Assembly (NCBI RefSeq): GCF_014650495.1
Contig: NZ_BMVB01000004.1
Span: 310,001-374,000, forward strand
DNA: 64,000 nt
Direction of reading: 5' to 3'
From: Streptomyces cinnamoneus
Lineage (GTDB): Bacteria > Actinomycetota > Actinomycetes > Streptomycetales > Streptomycetaceae
Within the stretch, counting starts at the first letter, position 1, and every line of letters begins with the position of its first letter. Position numbers and translations under genes: made by a program. This document shows positions 19,987-29,262 of the stretch, piece by piece. The notes beneath the pieces are model-generated. The model searched no databases. It was given only the letters and a program-made list of their open reading frames with translations, and was not told the DNA's origin.

Positions 19987-20670
19987 CGGTGTGAGCAGGC
20001 AACGCCCGATCATCCCGACGCTGGCGTCGACGCGGTCGACGAGTTCCTCCGTCAGATCGGGCAGCTCCCGTATGGCCCACAGCGCGCGGAACGAGGCCCA
20101 GGCGGCGTTCCGCGCGGCCTCCAGGGTCCAGGAGCCGACGAGATGCGTCAGCGGGTCGGCGACGTCGAGCAGATCCGGCCCCGGCATCAGCTCCTCGCGG
20201 ATCCGCTCCTCCATGGTGACGAGCACCTCGCCGATCCGGTGGAAGTCGCCCTCCAGGGCGCGCGGCTCGGTGCCCAGCGCCCGGCACGTGTCGGTCAGGG
20301 CCAGGGCCAGGTCGTGTCCGATGTGGGCGTTGATCCCCGCCAGCGCGAACTGCAGGGGCTGCACGGCAGGGTGGCCCCGCAGCTGGAACAGCGGCCGCCA
20401 GCAGGCCGGCGGCCGGCGGCCCTTGGACGCCTGGTCGACGGCGTGCAGATAGCGCTTGGCGAAGCGCACGTCGAGCTCGGCCGCCGCCCGCCGGTTCCGG
20501 AAGGCGCCGGCGGACACCCGGTGGCCGACCTCCTCGGTGACGGTGAGGTACACCCGGTTGAAGACAGCCACTCCGTCCCGCGGGGGCAGGGCGGCCTCCA
20601 GGCCCCGCATGCGCGCCAGGACCCAGTCGATACCGGCAGGCATCGCCGGCTGCGCCCGCGTCATCGTCAT
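19978..20670 (-). CDS. DUF5995 family protein
   Basis: About 230 residues, mostly helical. MRGLEAALPPRDGVAVFNRVYLTVTEEV, the central GHPAVQPLQFALAGINAHIG HDLALAL and a DFHRIGEVL segment are features I associate with DUF5995, a common actinobacterial family of unknown function. Conserved His residues (NAHIGHDL, DFHRI) recall helical-bundle metal proteins, but no function is established. The start is uncertain: ATG 20670 (MTMTRAQP) is given, though GTG 20694 is also in frame and neither has a clear ribosome site. It converges on davB. Confidence 0.75.
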   Translation of the reverse strand: MTMTRAQPAMPAGIDWVLARMRGLEAALPPRDGVAVFNRVYLTVTEEVGHRVSAGAFRNRRAAAELDVRFAKRYLHAVDQASKGRRPPACWRPLFQLRGHPAVQPLQFALAGINAHIGHDLALALTDTCRALGTEPRALEGDFHRIGEVLVTMEERIREELMPGPDLLDVADPLTHLVGSWTLEAARNAAWASFRALWAIRELPDLTEELVDRVDASVGMIGRCLLTPLG

Positions 20671-20764
20671 ACGCACAGAGTGACAGATGAACACGGAGCG
20701 TAGGCGAAAGTGTCGGATAGTTAACCAGTACGGGTGAACGAAGCCCGTGCTCTCCGTGGGAGCG

Positions 20765-22144
20765 TCACGCTCTGTCGTCGTCGTAGCCGCTGGTGCCGGC
20801 GTCCAGCAGGGGCTCCTGCTCCTTGAGGTGGGCCGGGGCCAGGGCGCGCAGCGCGTGGTAGCCGGTGATCACCACGATGGTGCCCAGGGCGATGCCGCTC
20901 AGCTCGAAGGTGTCGCTGATCCTCAGGCTCACGCCGCCGATGCCGATGATGATGCCGGCTGCGACCGGCACGAGGTTCAGCGGATTGCGCAGGTCGACCT
21001 TGTTGTGCACCCAGATCTGCGCGCCGAGCAGGCCGATCATGCCGTAGAGGATCACGGTGATGCCGCCCAGGACGCCGCCCGGGATGGCGGCCACGACCGC
21101 GCCGAACTTCGGGCACAGGCCGAACAGCAGGGCGAAGCCGGCGGCGGCCCAGTAGGCGGCGGTGGAGTAGACCCGGGTGGCCGCCATGACGCCGATGTTC
21201 TCGGAGTACGTGGTGTTGGCGGGGCCTCCGACCGCGGTGGAGAGCACCGTGGCCGCGCCGTCCGCCGCGATCGCGGTGCCCAGCTGGTCGTCCAGCGGGT
21301 CGCCGGTCATCTCGCCGACCGCCTTGACGTGCCCGGCGTTCTCCGCGATCAGTGCGATCACCACCGGCAACGCCACCAGCGCCGCCGACCAGCCGAAGCT
21401 CGGGGCGTGCAGCGAGGGCAGGCCGATCCAGTCCGCCTTGCCCACCGCGGAGAGGTCCAGCCGCCAGTGGTCGACCGCCTCGGTGCCGCCGTGCACGGAG
21501 TGGATCTTCCCGAAGACCCGGTCGAGGACCCAGGAGAGGGCGTAGCCGAAGACGAGACCGAGGAAGATCGCCACGCGGGACCAGAACCCGCGCAGGCACA
21601 CCACCGCGAGCCCCGTGAACAGCATCGTCAGCAGCGCCGTCCACTGGTCCTGCGGCCAGTAGGTGCGCGCGGTCACCGGCGCCAGGTTGAAGCCGATCAG
21701 CATGACGACCGCACCGGTCACCACCGGCGGCATCGTCGCGTGGATGATCCGCGCACCGAACTTCCGCACGGCCAGACCGCTCAGGAAGAGCGCCACGCCG
21801 ACCACGAGGATCGCCCCCGTGACGGCCGCACTGTCGCCGCCCTGCCCCCGGATGATCGCGGCGACGCCGACGAAGGAGAGGCTGCACCCCAGGTAGCTGG
21901 GCACGCGGCCGCGGGTGGCCAGCAGGAAGATGGCCGTCGCGACGCCCGACATCATGATCGCGAGGTTGGGGTCCAGCCCCATGAGGACCGGCGCCACGAA
22001 CGAGGCGCCGAACATGGCCACCACGTGCTGGGCGCCCAGGCCCGCGGTCCGTGGCCACGAGAGCCGCTCGTCCGGTCTGACGACGGCCCCGGGGGCGGGG
22101 GTGCGCCCGTCGCCGTGCAGGGTCCAGCGCACGCCGAGGCCCAT
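20765..22144 (-). CDS. Uracil-xanthine permease (NCS2 family)
   Basis: A 459-residue nucleobase:cation symporter with about 12-14 membrane segments. Recognisable parts are LGAQHVVAMFGASFVAPVLMG near the N-terminus, the substrate-site helix VVIALIAENAGHVKAVGEMTG, and NTTYSENIGVMAATRVYS, which is typical of the UraA/PyrP uracil branch (xanthine/urate members usually differ in the NTT/ENxG region). It imports uracil or a related base. Start ATG 22144. The short charged C-terminus is cytoplasmic. No pyrimidine gene is nearby, so it seems to be a stand-alone unit. Confidence 0.92.
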   Translation of the reverse strand: MGLGVRWTLHGDGRTPAPGAVVRPDERLSWPRTAGLGAQHVVAMFGASFVAPVLMGLDPNLAIMMSGVATAIFLLATRGRVPSYLGCSLSFVGVAAIIRGQGGDSAAVTGAILVVGVALFLSGLAVRKFGARIIHATMPPVVTGAVVMLIGFNLAPVTARTYWPQDQWTALLTMLFTGLAVVCLRGFWSRVAIFLGLVFGYALSWVLDRVFGKIHSVHGGTEAVDHWRLDLSAVGKADWIGLPSLHAPSFGWSAALVALPVVIALIAENAGHVKAVGEMTGDPLDDQLGTAIAADGAATVLSTAVGGPANTTYSENIGVMAATRVYSTAAYWAAAGFALLFGLCPKFGAVVAAIPGGVLGGITVILYGMIGLLGAQIWVHNKVDLRNPLNLVPVAAGIIIGIGGVSLRISDTFELSGIALGTIVVITGYHALRALAPAHLKEQEPLLDAGTSGYDDDRA

Positions 22145-22354
22145 GGTGCTCCAAACGTTCAGGGGGAAGTGGTGATCCGGACCATGCTAAGCGGGCCCGG
22201 AGCGGCCTCCGGCCACTGTGCGGTGCCCTGGGGTGTTGCTGCGATCGGCGCAATAAACACCTCGTAGGGCTGTATGGCCACGCTCGTCAGATGTTTATCG
22301 GTTCATGCGAGGTATGCATCCGGTGTCCGATTTCCTGCAATTCAGGAGACACAC

Positions 22355-23167
22355 ATGCGCAAGCTCGTCGGCCGCACCGCGGCCGCCGCGATCCTCGCCG
22401 GCGCCACCATTGTTCCGGTCGCCGGAGTGGCCCAGGCCGCCCCGCAGGTCGCGTCCGGCAACCAGGCGTGGACCTGGGACGACGACCACGACGGCGACCG
22501 GGACAAGGGTCACCGGGACAAGGACAAGGGCCGCGACAAGGGCCGCGACCACAACCGCAAGGACCGGGACAAGGACCGCGACCGGGACCGTGACCGGGAC
22601 AAGGACCGTGACTGCGACCACGGCCGCAAGGACCGGGACCGCGACCGGGACAAGGACCGCGACTGCGACCACGGCCGCAAGGACCGTGACCGGGACCGCG
22701 ACTGCGACCACGGGCGCGACCGCGACCGCGACCGTGACTGCGACCACGGCCGCGACCACGGCCGCGACCGGGACCGCGACTGCGACCGTGGCCACAGCCA
22801 CAGCCACTACCGTCACAGCAGCTACAGCCACCACGACAACTGGGGCGGTTGGGGCAACTGGGGCTGGAACGGCATCTGGATCGGCAAGTGGAAGAACAAT
22901 GACTGGTGGGGCGGCTGGGGCGGCCACGGCGGCCACGGCGGCCACGGCGGCCACGGCGGCTGGGGCGGCAACGGCGGCTGGGGTGGCCACGACAGCTGGG
23001 GCAACAGCCACGACAGCTGGGGCGGCCACGACGACCACGACCGCTGGGGCGGCGGGCACCACAAGAGGGACTGCGACGACAAGTGGGACCGCAACGACCA
23101 CGACCGCGACTGCGGCCACAACGGGCACCACGGTGGCGGCGGTCACGGCTGGGCGATTGTGATCTGA
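22355..23167 (+). CDS. Secreted Arg/Asp/His-rich low-complexity protein
   Basis: 270 residues. Residues 1-32 form a Sec signal peptide (MRKLVGRTAAAAILAG...VAQAAP). Residues about 45-145 are nearly pure Asp, Arg, Lys and His with regularly spaced Cys in DCDHGRKDRDRD units (at least six DCDHG/DCDRG copies). A Gly/Trp/His-rich part with GGHGGHGGHGG and HDSWG repeats follows to about 260. The composition suggests metal or polyanion binding at the cell surface; no enzyme domain is present. Start ATG 22355 has AGGAGA 6 bases upstream. A different Asp/His-rich secreted protein is encoded at 49235-49963. Confidence 0.85.
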   Translation: MRKLVGRTAAAAILAGATIVPVAGVAQAAPQVASGNQAWTWDDDHDGDRDKGHRDKDKGRDKGRDHNRKDRDKDRDRDRDRDKDRDCDHGRKDRDRDRDKDRDCDHGRKDRDRDRDCDHGRDRDRDRDCDHGRDHGRDRDRDCDRGHSHSHYRHSSYSHHDNWGGWGNWGWNGIWIGKWKNNDWWGGWGGHGGHGGHGGHGGWGGNGGWGGHDSWGNSHDSWGGHDDHDRWGGGHHKRDCDDKWDRNDHDRDCGHNGHHGGGGHGWAIVI

Positions 23168-23182
23168 CCTGCTGCGCCTGAC

Positions 23183-24415
23183 CTACGGTTCCCCTCCACC
23201 GCGGGCCGTGGCCGACCCCTCCGGGTCCGGTACACGGCCCGCGGCGGCGTCCGGTGGGGCCGGGGCCCGCAGCATTCCGGCCCCCGCCGTGAGCCCCGCC
23301 GCCAGCACGGTCACCACTCCGAAGGACACCACGAGCGACGTGGCGTCCGCGATCTGCCCGAGCACGGCCGGCGCCACCAGCCACGAGGTGTAGGTGATGG
23401 TCGCCACGCCCGCGATCGCCCGGCTGGGGTCCCGGTCGCTGCGGCCCGCCGCGGCGAAGGTCAGCGGGACGACGACGGCGATGCCGAGCCCCATGAGCGC
23501 GAACCCGCCGATGGCCTGCACGGCCCCCTGGGCCGAGACCACCAGTAGCCCGCCGCCGGCCGCCAGCACGCCCCCCGTCCGTACCGTCCGCACCGGACCG
23601 AACCGGCGCACCGCCGCGTCACCCGTCAGCCGGGCCACGGCCATCGTGCAGGAGAAGGCGGTGGTGCACGCCGCGGCCACCCCGGGGTCGGAGCCGAGGA
23701 CGTCGCGGAGGTAGACGGCCGACCAGTCCAGGCTCGCCCCCTCGGCGAAGACCGCGCAGAATCCCACCGCCCCGATGGCCAGCACCGTCCGCGGCGGCAG
23801 GGCGAACCGGGCCGGTGCGTCCGCGTCGGCTTCGGGACGCAGGTCGAGGACCCAGCGGCAGACGAGCACCCCCGCCGGCACCAGCGCCGCCGCCGCGAGT
23901 CCCAGGTGGATCCGGGCGTCGGTGCCGGCGTGTGCGGCGAGCGTGCCCACCGCCGAGCCGACGAGCGTGCCGACGCTCCACATGCCGTGCAGCCCCGACA
24001 TGATCGAGCGGCCCAGCCGCTCCTCGGTCTGCACCCCCAGCGCGTTCATCGCGACGTCGGCCATGCCGGACGCTGCGCCGTACAGGCCCATCGCCCCGCA
24101 CAGGGCGGCGGGCCCGGGACACAGGGCGGGCAGCGCGAGCGACGCGCTGAGCAGGGCGATCAGCAGCCGCAGCGCCGTCCGCGAACCGAAGCGGTGGGTC
24201 ACCCGTCCCGCGAGCGGCATCGTCAGTGCCGCGCCGATCGCGGGGCAGGCCAGGGCGATGCCGAGCCCGCCGGGGCCGATGCCGGTGTGCTCCTGGATCC
24301 AGGGGATGCGGGTGGCGAGGTTGCCGCTGACGGCGCCGTGCACGGCGAAGACCGCGGCGATCGCGAACCAGGCCCGGCGCACGCGGGATTGTGTGGGGTC
24401 GGTGCTCCTGTCCAT
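23183..24415 (-). CDS. MFS transporter
   Basis: A 410-residue major facilitator with 12 predicted helices. The pattern AVFAVHGAVSGNLATRIPWIQ at the first helix and LGVQTEERLGRSIMSGLHGMWS in the first half resemble the YbjJ/FucP-like group of poorly characterised carriers. The charge-containing loop GRVTHRFGSRTALR follows helix 2. Start ATG 24415 is preferred to 24427 because GAGGAGAGG lies just upstream of it. The gene converges on the Arg/Asp-rich protein with 15 bases between. Substrate unknown. Confidence 0.88.
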   Translation of the reverse strand: MDRSTDPTQSRVRRAWFAIAAVFAVHGAVSGNLATRIPWIQEHTGIGPGGLGIALACPAIGAALTMPLAGRVTHRFGSRTALRLLIALLSASLALPALCPGPAALCGAMGLYGAASGMADVAMNALGVQTEERLGRSIMSGLHGMWSVGTLVGSAVGTLAAHAGTDARIHLGLAAAALVPAGVLVCRWVLDLRPEADADAPARFALPPRTVLAIGAVGFCAVFAEGASLDWSAVYLRDVLGSDPGVAAACTTAFSCTMAVARLTGDAAVRRFGPVRTVRTGGVLAAGGGLLVVSAQGAVQAIGGFALMGLGIAVVVPLTFAAAGRSDRDPSRAIAGVATITYTSWLVAPAVLGQIADATSLVVSFGVVTVLAAGLTAGAGMLRAPAPPDAAAGRVPDPEGSATARGGGEP

Positions 24416-24460
24416 GCCTCTCCTCACCCGCCGACGGCCCGGTCGGCTGCCCTCAGTGCA

Positions 24461-26875
24461 TCAGCAGGCCCCCAGGTCCTGCCAGACCCCCCACTCGCCG
24501 GTGGTGCCGGGCTCCTCGCCCTGCGTCCACCACTTCGCCTTCCAGGAGCGGGACTTCCACGAGACGGTGGTGCCGCCGCCGTAGGCCGTCGCCCGGTCCC
24601 AGGCCGGCGCGGTGCAGGCGCCGCCGGTGGGGGTGCCCGTCGGGGTGCCCGTCGGGGTGCCGGTCGGGGTGCCCGTGGGCGTACCGGTCGGCGTCGGGCT
24701 CGGGCCGGTGGGGTCGACGACGGTCGTGCCGCGGGCCAGGTCGCCGGCCAGGGCGTACGTCCTGCCGCCGAAGGCGACGGTCCAGTTGGAGGGGGTGGAG
24801 GTGGGCAGGTAGTAGACGAAGTCGATGTCCACGGAGGCGCCCGGCGCGAGCGACTGCGAGGCCGGCAGCTTCACCGAGACCCGGTGGTAGTCGCCCTTGA
24901 GCCCGCCGATGTTGTCCGGTGCCGTGTGGTCGCTGCGGACGACCTTCAGGCCCCAGCCCGACTGGTCCTTGGCGTTGCCGGGCGCCGAACTCGCATAGTC
25001 GAACTGGAACTCGGATCCGCCGGGGAGTGTGGTGCGGGTGTTGTTGGTGATGTGGATCTTCGGGTTGATCGGGTAGTTGGAGTCGCCGAGGGGGAAGCCG
25101 GTGAAGTCCACGCCGACGTCCAGGGCCTGGGACGGCAGCTGGGTCGTCGCGCGCTGCGCGCCGTACGCCGGGGCGGACTTGAACGCGTCGTACATCGCGC
25201 CGGTGAGCGTCGAGCCGGGCTCGTACTGCCCCTTGGCGGCGTTCCAGCCGTAGTCGCCCGCCAGCTCCCAGACCATGGTGCCGCCGAGCCCCTTGTCGAC
25301 GACGTACTGGGCCTTGGCCTTCACCGACTGCTCGTCCTCGGTGGAGAGGAAGACCTTCTTGTCCGCGTTCCACAGCCAGGGGGCGGTCAGTGTGGTGTCG
25401 TAGCGGCGGGCGTACGAGCCGGTGAGCTTGGTGCCGGCCGGGAAGCCGTAGCGGGTGACGTAGTCGCCGACGACGCCCTTCTCCAGGTTCTTCGCGTGCC
25501 ACATCGGATTGGAGCCGGCCGGGGACTCCTTGCCGTCGTCGTCCTTGTCGTGCCAGAGGTTGTCGATGCCGACGGCGCCGTCGCCGCAGCTGGTCAGGCC
25601 GGAGCCGGCGGGACAGGACGTGGTCCTCGCCGTGCCCCAGAGGCCGTCGGTGCCGCCGGTGACGTTCTTCCAGCCGCGCGTGTAGTACGGCAGGCCCAGG
25701 TTGATGCGCCCGGCCGGCAGCGCGCCGCGGAAGTAGTGGTAGGCCCAGTCGCCGTTGAGATAACCGATGCCGCCGTACTGGGCGGCGCCGTAGACGCCCC
25801 ACTTGGCGAGTTCGGCGTCCTTTCCGTCGTCGTACAGCGCGGCGTTCGGGCCGACGAATTCGTTCCAGGCGCCGTGCAGGTCGTACGACATGACGTTGAC
25901 GTAATCCAGGTATTGCGTGGTCCGGTACGTCTCCATACCGCGCAGCAGATAGCCGGAGGAGGGGGCGGCGACGGAGAGCAGATAGTGCTTGCCGTCGGCT
26001 GCGCCGGCCCGGTCGAGCTTTTCCCGCAGCGTCTTCATCAGGGCTGCGTAGCCCTTGTTGAGGCCGCCGCGCCGGGCATTGGCGAGGGCCCAGTCCTTGG
26101 GGTTGCCGGCGTCCTTCATCGAGGTCGGGTACTCGTAGTCGATGTCGACGCCGTTGAACCCGTATTTCTTGACGAAGGCGACCGCGGAATCGGCGAAGGT
26201 GTCGATCCCGGCCTGGTTCACCGAGCCGTCGGCGTTCGTCGCCGTCCTGTAGAAGCCCCCGGAATCGACGCGCTTGCCGTTCTCGTCGATGTAGCCGCCG
26301 GTCTCCGCCCAGCCGCCGACGGAAATGAGCGTCTTCACCTGCGGGTGCTGTTTCTTGAACTTGTTCAGCAGGTTGAAGTGGCCCTTGTACGGAAGGGCCG
26401 GGTCCATGTCGGCGCCGGCCACGCCGGGCCAGGTCATTCCGGTCGCCGGATTGTCCGTGCCGTCGGCGCCGACCGAGATCCTGTCGTCGGGGCCCACGTG
26501 CGCGAAGGCGTAATTGAGGTGGGTGACCTTGTCCCACGGGATGTCGGGGGCGAGATAGGCGGGGGTGCCGTCCCGGCCCGTGCGCCAGCCGGTGAAGTAG
26601 CCGATGACGCGGCGCTGGTGATCGGCGCCCGTCTTCTCGCGGCCGGCGGAGTCGTAGACCGAACAGTAGGGGACGTCGACGCCGGGCGTGGCGTAGAGGC
26701 CGTCGGGGCGGCACGCGGACTGGTCCTCGGCGTGCGAGGCGGTCACGGAGAGCGTGCCCACCAGCAGCCCGGCGAGGGCGGTGCCGGCCGAGGCGAGGAC
26801 GGCGGATCTCCGGGTACGGGTGCGGGTGCGGATGCCGCGGCGGTGGGAGCCGCTGGATCTCTGGCGGGACAACAC
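24461..26875 (-). CDS. Secreted GH18 chitinase with C-terminal chitin-binding module
   Basis: Cleaves β-1,4 GlcNAc links of chitin, outside the cell. 804 residues: a twin-Arg-rich signal peptide (1-49, ending ASHAE); GH18 barrel about 85-580 with catalytic motif GVDIDYEYP (D244, D246, E248) and LISVGGW; a β-sandwich domain (about 600-725, ITNNTRTTLPGG); a Pro/Thr linker of five TGTP repeats; and a C-terminal CBM5/12-type module with exposed Trp (SWKSRSWKAKWWTQGEEPG...WGVW) closed by Cys. Start GTG 26875 has GGAGGAA 8 bases upstream. A promoter with two DasR-like boxes lies upstream, as in classic Streptomyces chitinase genes. Confidence 0.95.
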   Translation of the reverse strand: MLSRQRSSGSHRRGIRTRTRTRRSAVLASAGTALAGLLVGTLSVTASHAEDQSACRPDGLYATPGVDVPYCSVYDSAGREKTGADHQRRVIGYFTGWRTGRDGTPAYLAPDIPWDKVTHLNYAFAHVGPDDRISVGADGTDNPATGMTWPGVAGADMDPALPYKGHFNLLNKFKKQHPQVKTLISVGGWAETGGYIDENGKRVDSGGFYRTATNADGSVNQAGIDTFADSAVAFVKKYGFNGVDIDYEYPTSMKDAGNPKDWALANARRGGLNKGYAALMKTLREKLDRAGAADGKHYLLSVAAPSSGYLLRGMETYRTTQYLDYVNVMSYDLHGAWNEFVGPNAALYDDGKDAELAKWGVYGAAQYGGIGYLNGDWAYHYFRGALPAGRINLGLPYYTRGWKNVTGGTDGLWGTARTTSCPAGSGLTSCGDGAVGIDNLWHDKDDDGKESPAGSNPMWHAKNLEKGVVGDYVTRYGFPAGTKLTGSYARRYDTTLTAPWLWNADKKVFLSTEDEQSVKAKAQYVVDKGLGGTMVWELAGDYGWNAAKGQYEPGSTLTGAMYDAFKSAPAYGAQRATTQLPSQALDVGVDFTGFPLGDSNYPINPKIHITNNTRTTLPGGSEFQFDYASSAPGNAKDQSGWGLKVVRSDHTAPDNIGGLKGDYHRVSVKLPASQSLAPGASVDIDFVYYLPTSTPSNWTVAFGGRTYALAGDLARGTTVVDPTGPSPTPTGTPTGTPTGTPTGTPTGTPTGGACTAPAWDRATAYGGGTTVSWKSRSWKAKWWTQGEEPGTTGEWGVWQDLGAC

Positions 26876-26990
26876 GATCGAGTTCCTCCAGTGGGGGGCT
26901 CATACGAGAGCGGTGCGTGGGGGGCTTGCGACGTGCTGTGGCCCGTGGTGTGCGCCGACCGACGGGCCGTACTCCGCGGAGGTGTGGCAG

Positions 26991-27034
26991 AGGTTAAGAG
27001 GACTAGACCAGTGCGTCAATAGGTCCGGACCAAA
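26991..27034 (-). promoter_or_regulatory. Chitinase promoter with two DasR-like boxes
   Basis: Read on the minus strand, TTGACG (27019-27014), a 17-base spacer and TAACCT (26996-26991) form a good vegetative promoter. One box, ACTGGTCTAGTC, fills the spacer (27012-27001) and a second, TTTGGTCCGGACCT (27034-27021), abuts the -35 on its upstream side. Both match the ACTGGTCTAGACCAGT consensus of the GlcNAc-responsive repressor DasR, which corresponds to the paired 12-bp repeats known at Streptomyces chitinase promoters. Binding here would block polymerase directly. Confidence 0.85.
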
Positions 27035-27198
27035 CCCGCTGCCGGTCTCTCTCCGGGGCGGATGTGAGGCGGCGCACTGTGTCAAGCCCCCGTGGACACC
27101 GTGGCGCCGGGCGGCGTACGCTCGGAGTCGCCCGAGCTGCGGAGTGCAAGAAGCCGCAGGTCAGGCACCTGTACCATTGATGATTCATTCAGTACGCA

Positions 27199-27325
27199 GC
27201 GCACTCCGGGGTCGGTGAAAGTCCGAACCGGCGGTTACAGTCCGCGACCCGTCCGCAGCCAGCGGCCGGTTGACCAGGTGAAATTCCTGGACCGACGGTT
27301 AAAGTCCGGATGGGAGGCAGTGCGC
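27199..27325 (+). promoter_or_regulatory. FMN riboswitch (RFN element) of the rib operon
   Basis: The closing stem pairs GCGCACT (27199-27205) with AGTGCGC (27319-27325). Between them lie the conserved RFN parts GGTCGGTGAAAGTCCGAACC, GGCGGTTACAGTCCGCGACC, GACCAGGTGAAATTCCTGG, CGACGGTTAAAGTCCGGATG and GGAGGCAG. FMN binding would lower expression of the ribD operon. The 190 bases between the aptamer and ribD form the expression platform; how it acts (ending transcription or hiding the ribosome site) was not resolved. No gene is seen in 26876-27515 apart from these signals. Confidence 0.97.
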
Positions 27326-27515
27326 GGCGGGCCCGCATCGGCACACCGTCACCGGTGACGCGGATGGGTGGCGGCCCCGTCGCCGGGAGCACCGGCGTCG
27401 GCACACAGCCGTCCCCTCCCTCCGTCCCCGTCGTGGCCCCCGTTGTGGTGTACCCGCTCATCGTCGTCCCGTACGACGGCCCCGGAGTCCGTGCCCGAAG
27501 AGGCAGGAGGACCCG

Positions 27516-28649
27516 GTGGCCACCGCGACCGAAGCAGACGCGATGCGACGCGCCATCGCGCTCGCCGCCCGCGCCCTCGGCTCGACCAGCCCCAACCCCG
27601 TCGTCGGCTGCGTCCTCCTGGACGCGGACGGCCGCATCACCGGCGAGGGCTGGCACCGGCGCGCCGGCGAGCCGCACGCCGAGGTCGACGCCCTGCGCGC
27701 CGCCGCCGAGGCCGGCCACGACGTCCGGGGCGGCACCGCCGTCGTCACCCTGGAGCCCTGCAACCACACCGGCCGCACGGGCCCCTGCGCCCAGGCCCTC
27801 CTGGACGCCGGCATCGCCCGCGTCGTCTACGCCGTCGCCGACCCCAACCCCACCGCCACCGGCGGCGCGGCCACCCTCGCCGCCGCCGGCGTCGACACCG
27901 AGGGCGGGCTGCTGGCCGACGAGGCCGCCGCCGGCAACGCCGCATGGCTCACCTCCGTGCTGCACAAGCGCCCCTTCGTGGTGTGGAAGTACGCCGCCAC
28001 CCTCGACGGCCGCAGCGCCGCCGCCGACGGCACCAGCCGCTGGATCTCCTCCGCCGCCTCCCGGGCCGACGTGCACCGCCTGCGCGCCGAGGCCGACGCC
28101 GTCGTCGTCGGCTCCGGCACGCTGCGCGCCGACGACCCCCACCTGGCCGTCCGCGGCCCGGTCCCCGGGCGGGACGCCGTCACCCAGCCGCTGCGCGTCG
28201 TCGTCGACACCCGCGCGACGGTCAAGCCCGGCGCCCGGGTCCTGGACGACGCCGCCCCGACCCTGATCGTCGTCGGCGAGGATGCCGACACCGGCCACCT
28301 GCCCGGTGTCGAGACCGTCCGGCTGCCCGCCGGCACCACCGGCATCGACGTCCACGCCCTGCTCACCGAGCTGTACGAACGCGGCGTGTGCTCCGTGCTG
28401 CTGGAGGGCGGCTCCACGCTCGCCGGAGCCTTCCTGGCCGCCGGCGCCGTCGACCGGGTCGTCGGCTACCTCGCCCCCGCCCTGCTGGGCGCCGGTCCCT
28501 CCGCCCTCGGCGACGCCGGAATCGGCACGATCGCCCACGCACTGCGCCTGGACGTCACCGACGTCACCCGCATCGGCCCCGATCTGCGGATCACGGCCAC
28601 CCCCCTCGCTCCCGTCCCTGCCCCCGTCTCCGCCACCGAGGAGAGCTGA
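27516..28649 (+). CDS. ribD: Bifunctional pyrimidine deaminase/reductase RibD
   Basis: Carries out the second and third steps of riboflavin synthesis (deamination, then NADPH reduction of the pyrimidine intermediate). 377 residues. The zinc deaminase domain (1-150) has H54 and E56 in PHAEVDA and C82/C91 in EPCNHTGRTGPC. The reductase domain follows (about 155-365: KYAATLDGRSAAADGTSRWI, LLEGGSTLAGAFL). Start GTG 27516 has AGGAGG about 6 bases upstream. It is the first gene of the FMN-riboswitch operon, with one base between its stop and ribE. Confidence 0.97.
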   Translation: MATATEADAMRRAIALAARALGSTSPNPVVGCVLLDADGRITGEGWHRRAGEPHAEVDALRAAAEAGHDVRGGTAVVTLEPCNHTGRTGPCAQALLDAGIARVVYAVADPNPTATGGAATLAAAGVDTEGGLLADEAAAGNAAWLTSVLHKRPFVVWKYAATLDGRSAAADGTSRWISSAASRADVHRLRAEADAVVVGSGTLRADDPHLAVRGPVPGRDAVTQPLRVVVDTRATVKPGARVLDDAAPTLIVVGEDADTGHLPGVETVRLPAGTTGIDVHALLTELYERGVCSVLLEGGSTLAGAFLAAGAVDRVVGYLAPALLGAGPSALGDAGIGTIAHALRLDVTDVTRIGPDLRITATPLAPVPAPVSATEES

Positions 28650-28650
28650 A

Positions 28651-29262
28651 GTGTTCACCGGAATCGTCGAAGAACTGGGTGAGGTCGTCGCCGTCGAGGA
28701 ACTCGGCGACTCCAGCCGGTTCAGGCTGCGCGGCCCCCTCGTCACCGAAGGCGCCAAGCACGGCGACTCGATCGCCGTCAACGGCGTCTGCCTCACCGTC
28801 GTGGAGACGGAGGACGGCGAGTTCACCGCCGACGTGATGGCCGAGACCCTCAGCCGCTCCAGCCTGGGCGCCCTCGCTCCCGGCTCGCGCGTCAACCTGG
28901 AGCGCCCCATGGCGCTCGGCGGGCGCCTCGGCGGCCACCTCGTCCAGGGCCACGTCGACGGCACCGGCACCATCGTCGAGCGCGTGCCCGGCGAGCACTG
29001 GGAGATCGTCAGGATCGCCCTCCCCGACGGGCTCGCCCGCTACGTCGTGGAGAAGGGCTCCATCACCGTCGACGGCGTCAGCCTGACCGTCGTCGAGGCC
29101 GGCGACGAGCACTTCACCGTCAGCCTCATCCCCACCACCCTCGACCTGACCACCCTCGGCATCAAGCAGGCCGGCGACCCGGTCAACCTTGAGGTGGACG
29201 TCCTCGCCAAGTACGTCGAGCGCCTCCTGGGGCAGCGCGGCGCGAAGGAGACCGCCGCATGA
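28651..29262 (+). CDS. ribE: Riboflavin synthase alpha chain
   Basis: Dismutates two lumazine molecules to riboflavin plus the pyrimidine. 203 residues made of two similar β-barrels: [12 protein letters not shown] ... NGVCLTV ... [10 protein letters not shown] in the first, and [12 protein letters not shown] ... [16 protein letters not shown] in the second. Start GTG 28651 lies directly after the ribD stop. Its own stop overlaps the ribM start as ATGA, so the genes are translationally coupled. Called ribE (ribC in some naming schemes). Confidence 0.96.
   Translation: MFTGIVEELGEVVAVEELGDSSRFRLRGPLVTEGAKHGDSIAVNGVCLTVVETEDGEFTADVMAETLSRSSLGALAPGSRVNLERPMALGGRLGGHLVQGHVDGTGTIVERVPGEHWEIVRIALPDGLARYVVEKGSITVDGVSLTVVEAGDEHFTVSLIPTTLDLTTLGIKQAGDPVNLEVDVLAKYVERLLGQRGAKETAA

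Noticed and set aside
22500..22800. CRISPR-like array, because of regularly spaced GACCGCGACTGCGACCACGG units.
   Set aside because: The units are codon repeats of an in-frame signal-peptide protein; spacers are not unique sequences.
24453..26903. An alternative 816-residue frame nearly coincident with the chitinase.
   Set aside because: The neighbouring phase gives the GH18 motif, signal peptide and chitin-binding module; this one gives only Arg/Pro-rich sequence.
23906..27022. A 1038-residue plus-strand open frame opposite the chitinase.
   Set aside because: Antisense shadow of the chitinase and part of the MFS gene; no signal, domain or ribosome site fits.
27199..27325. Possible small coding gene in the rib leader.
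   Set aside because: All conserved FMN riboswitch segments are present in order; the short frames are coincidental.
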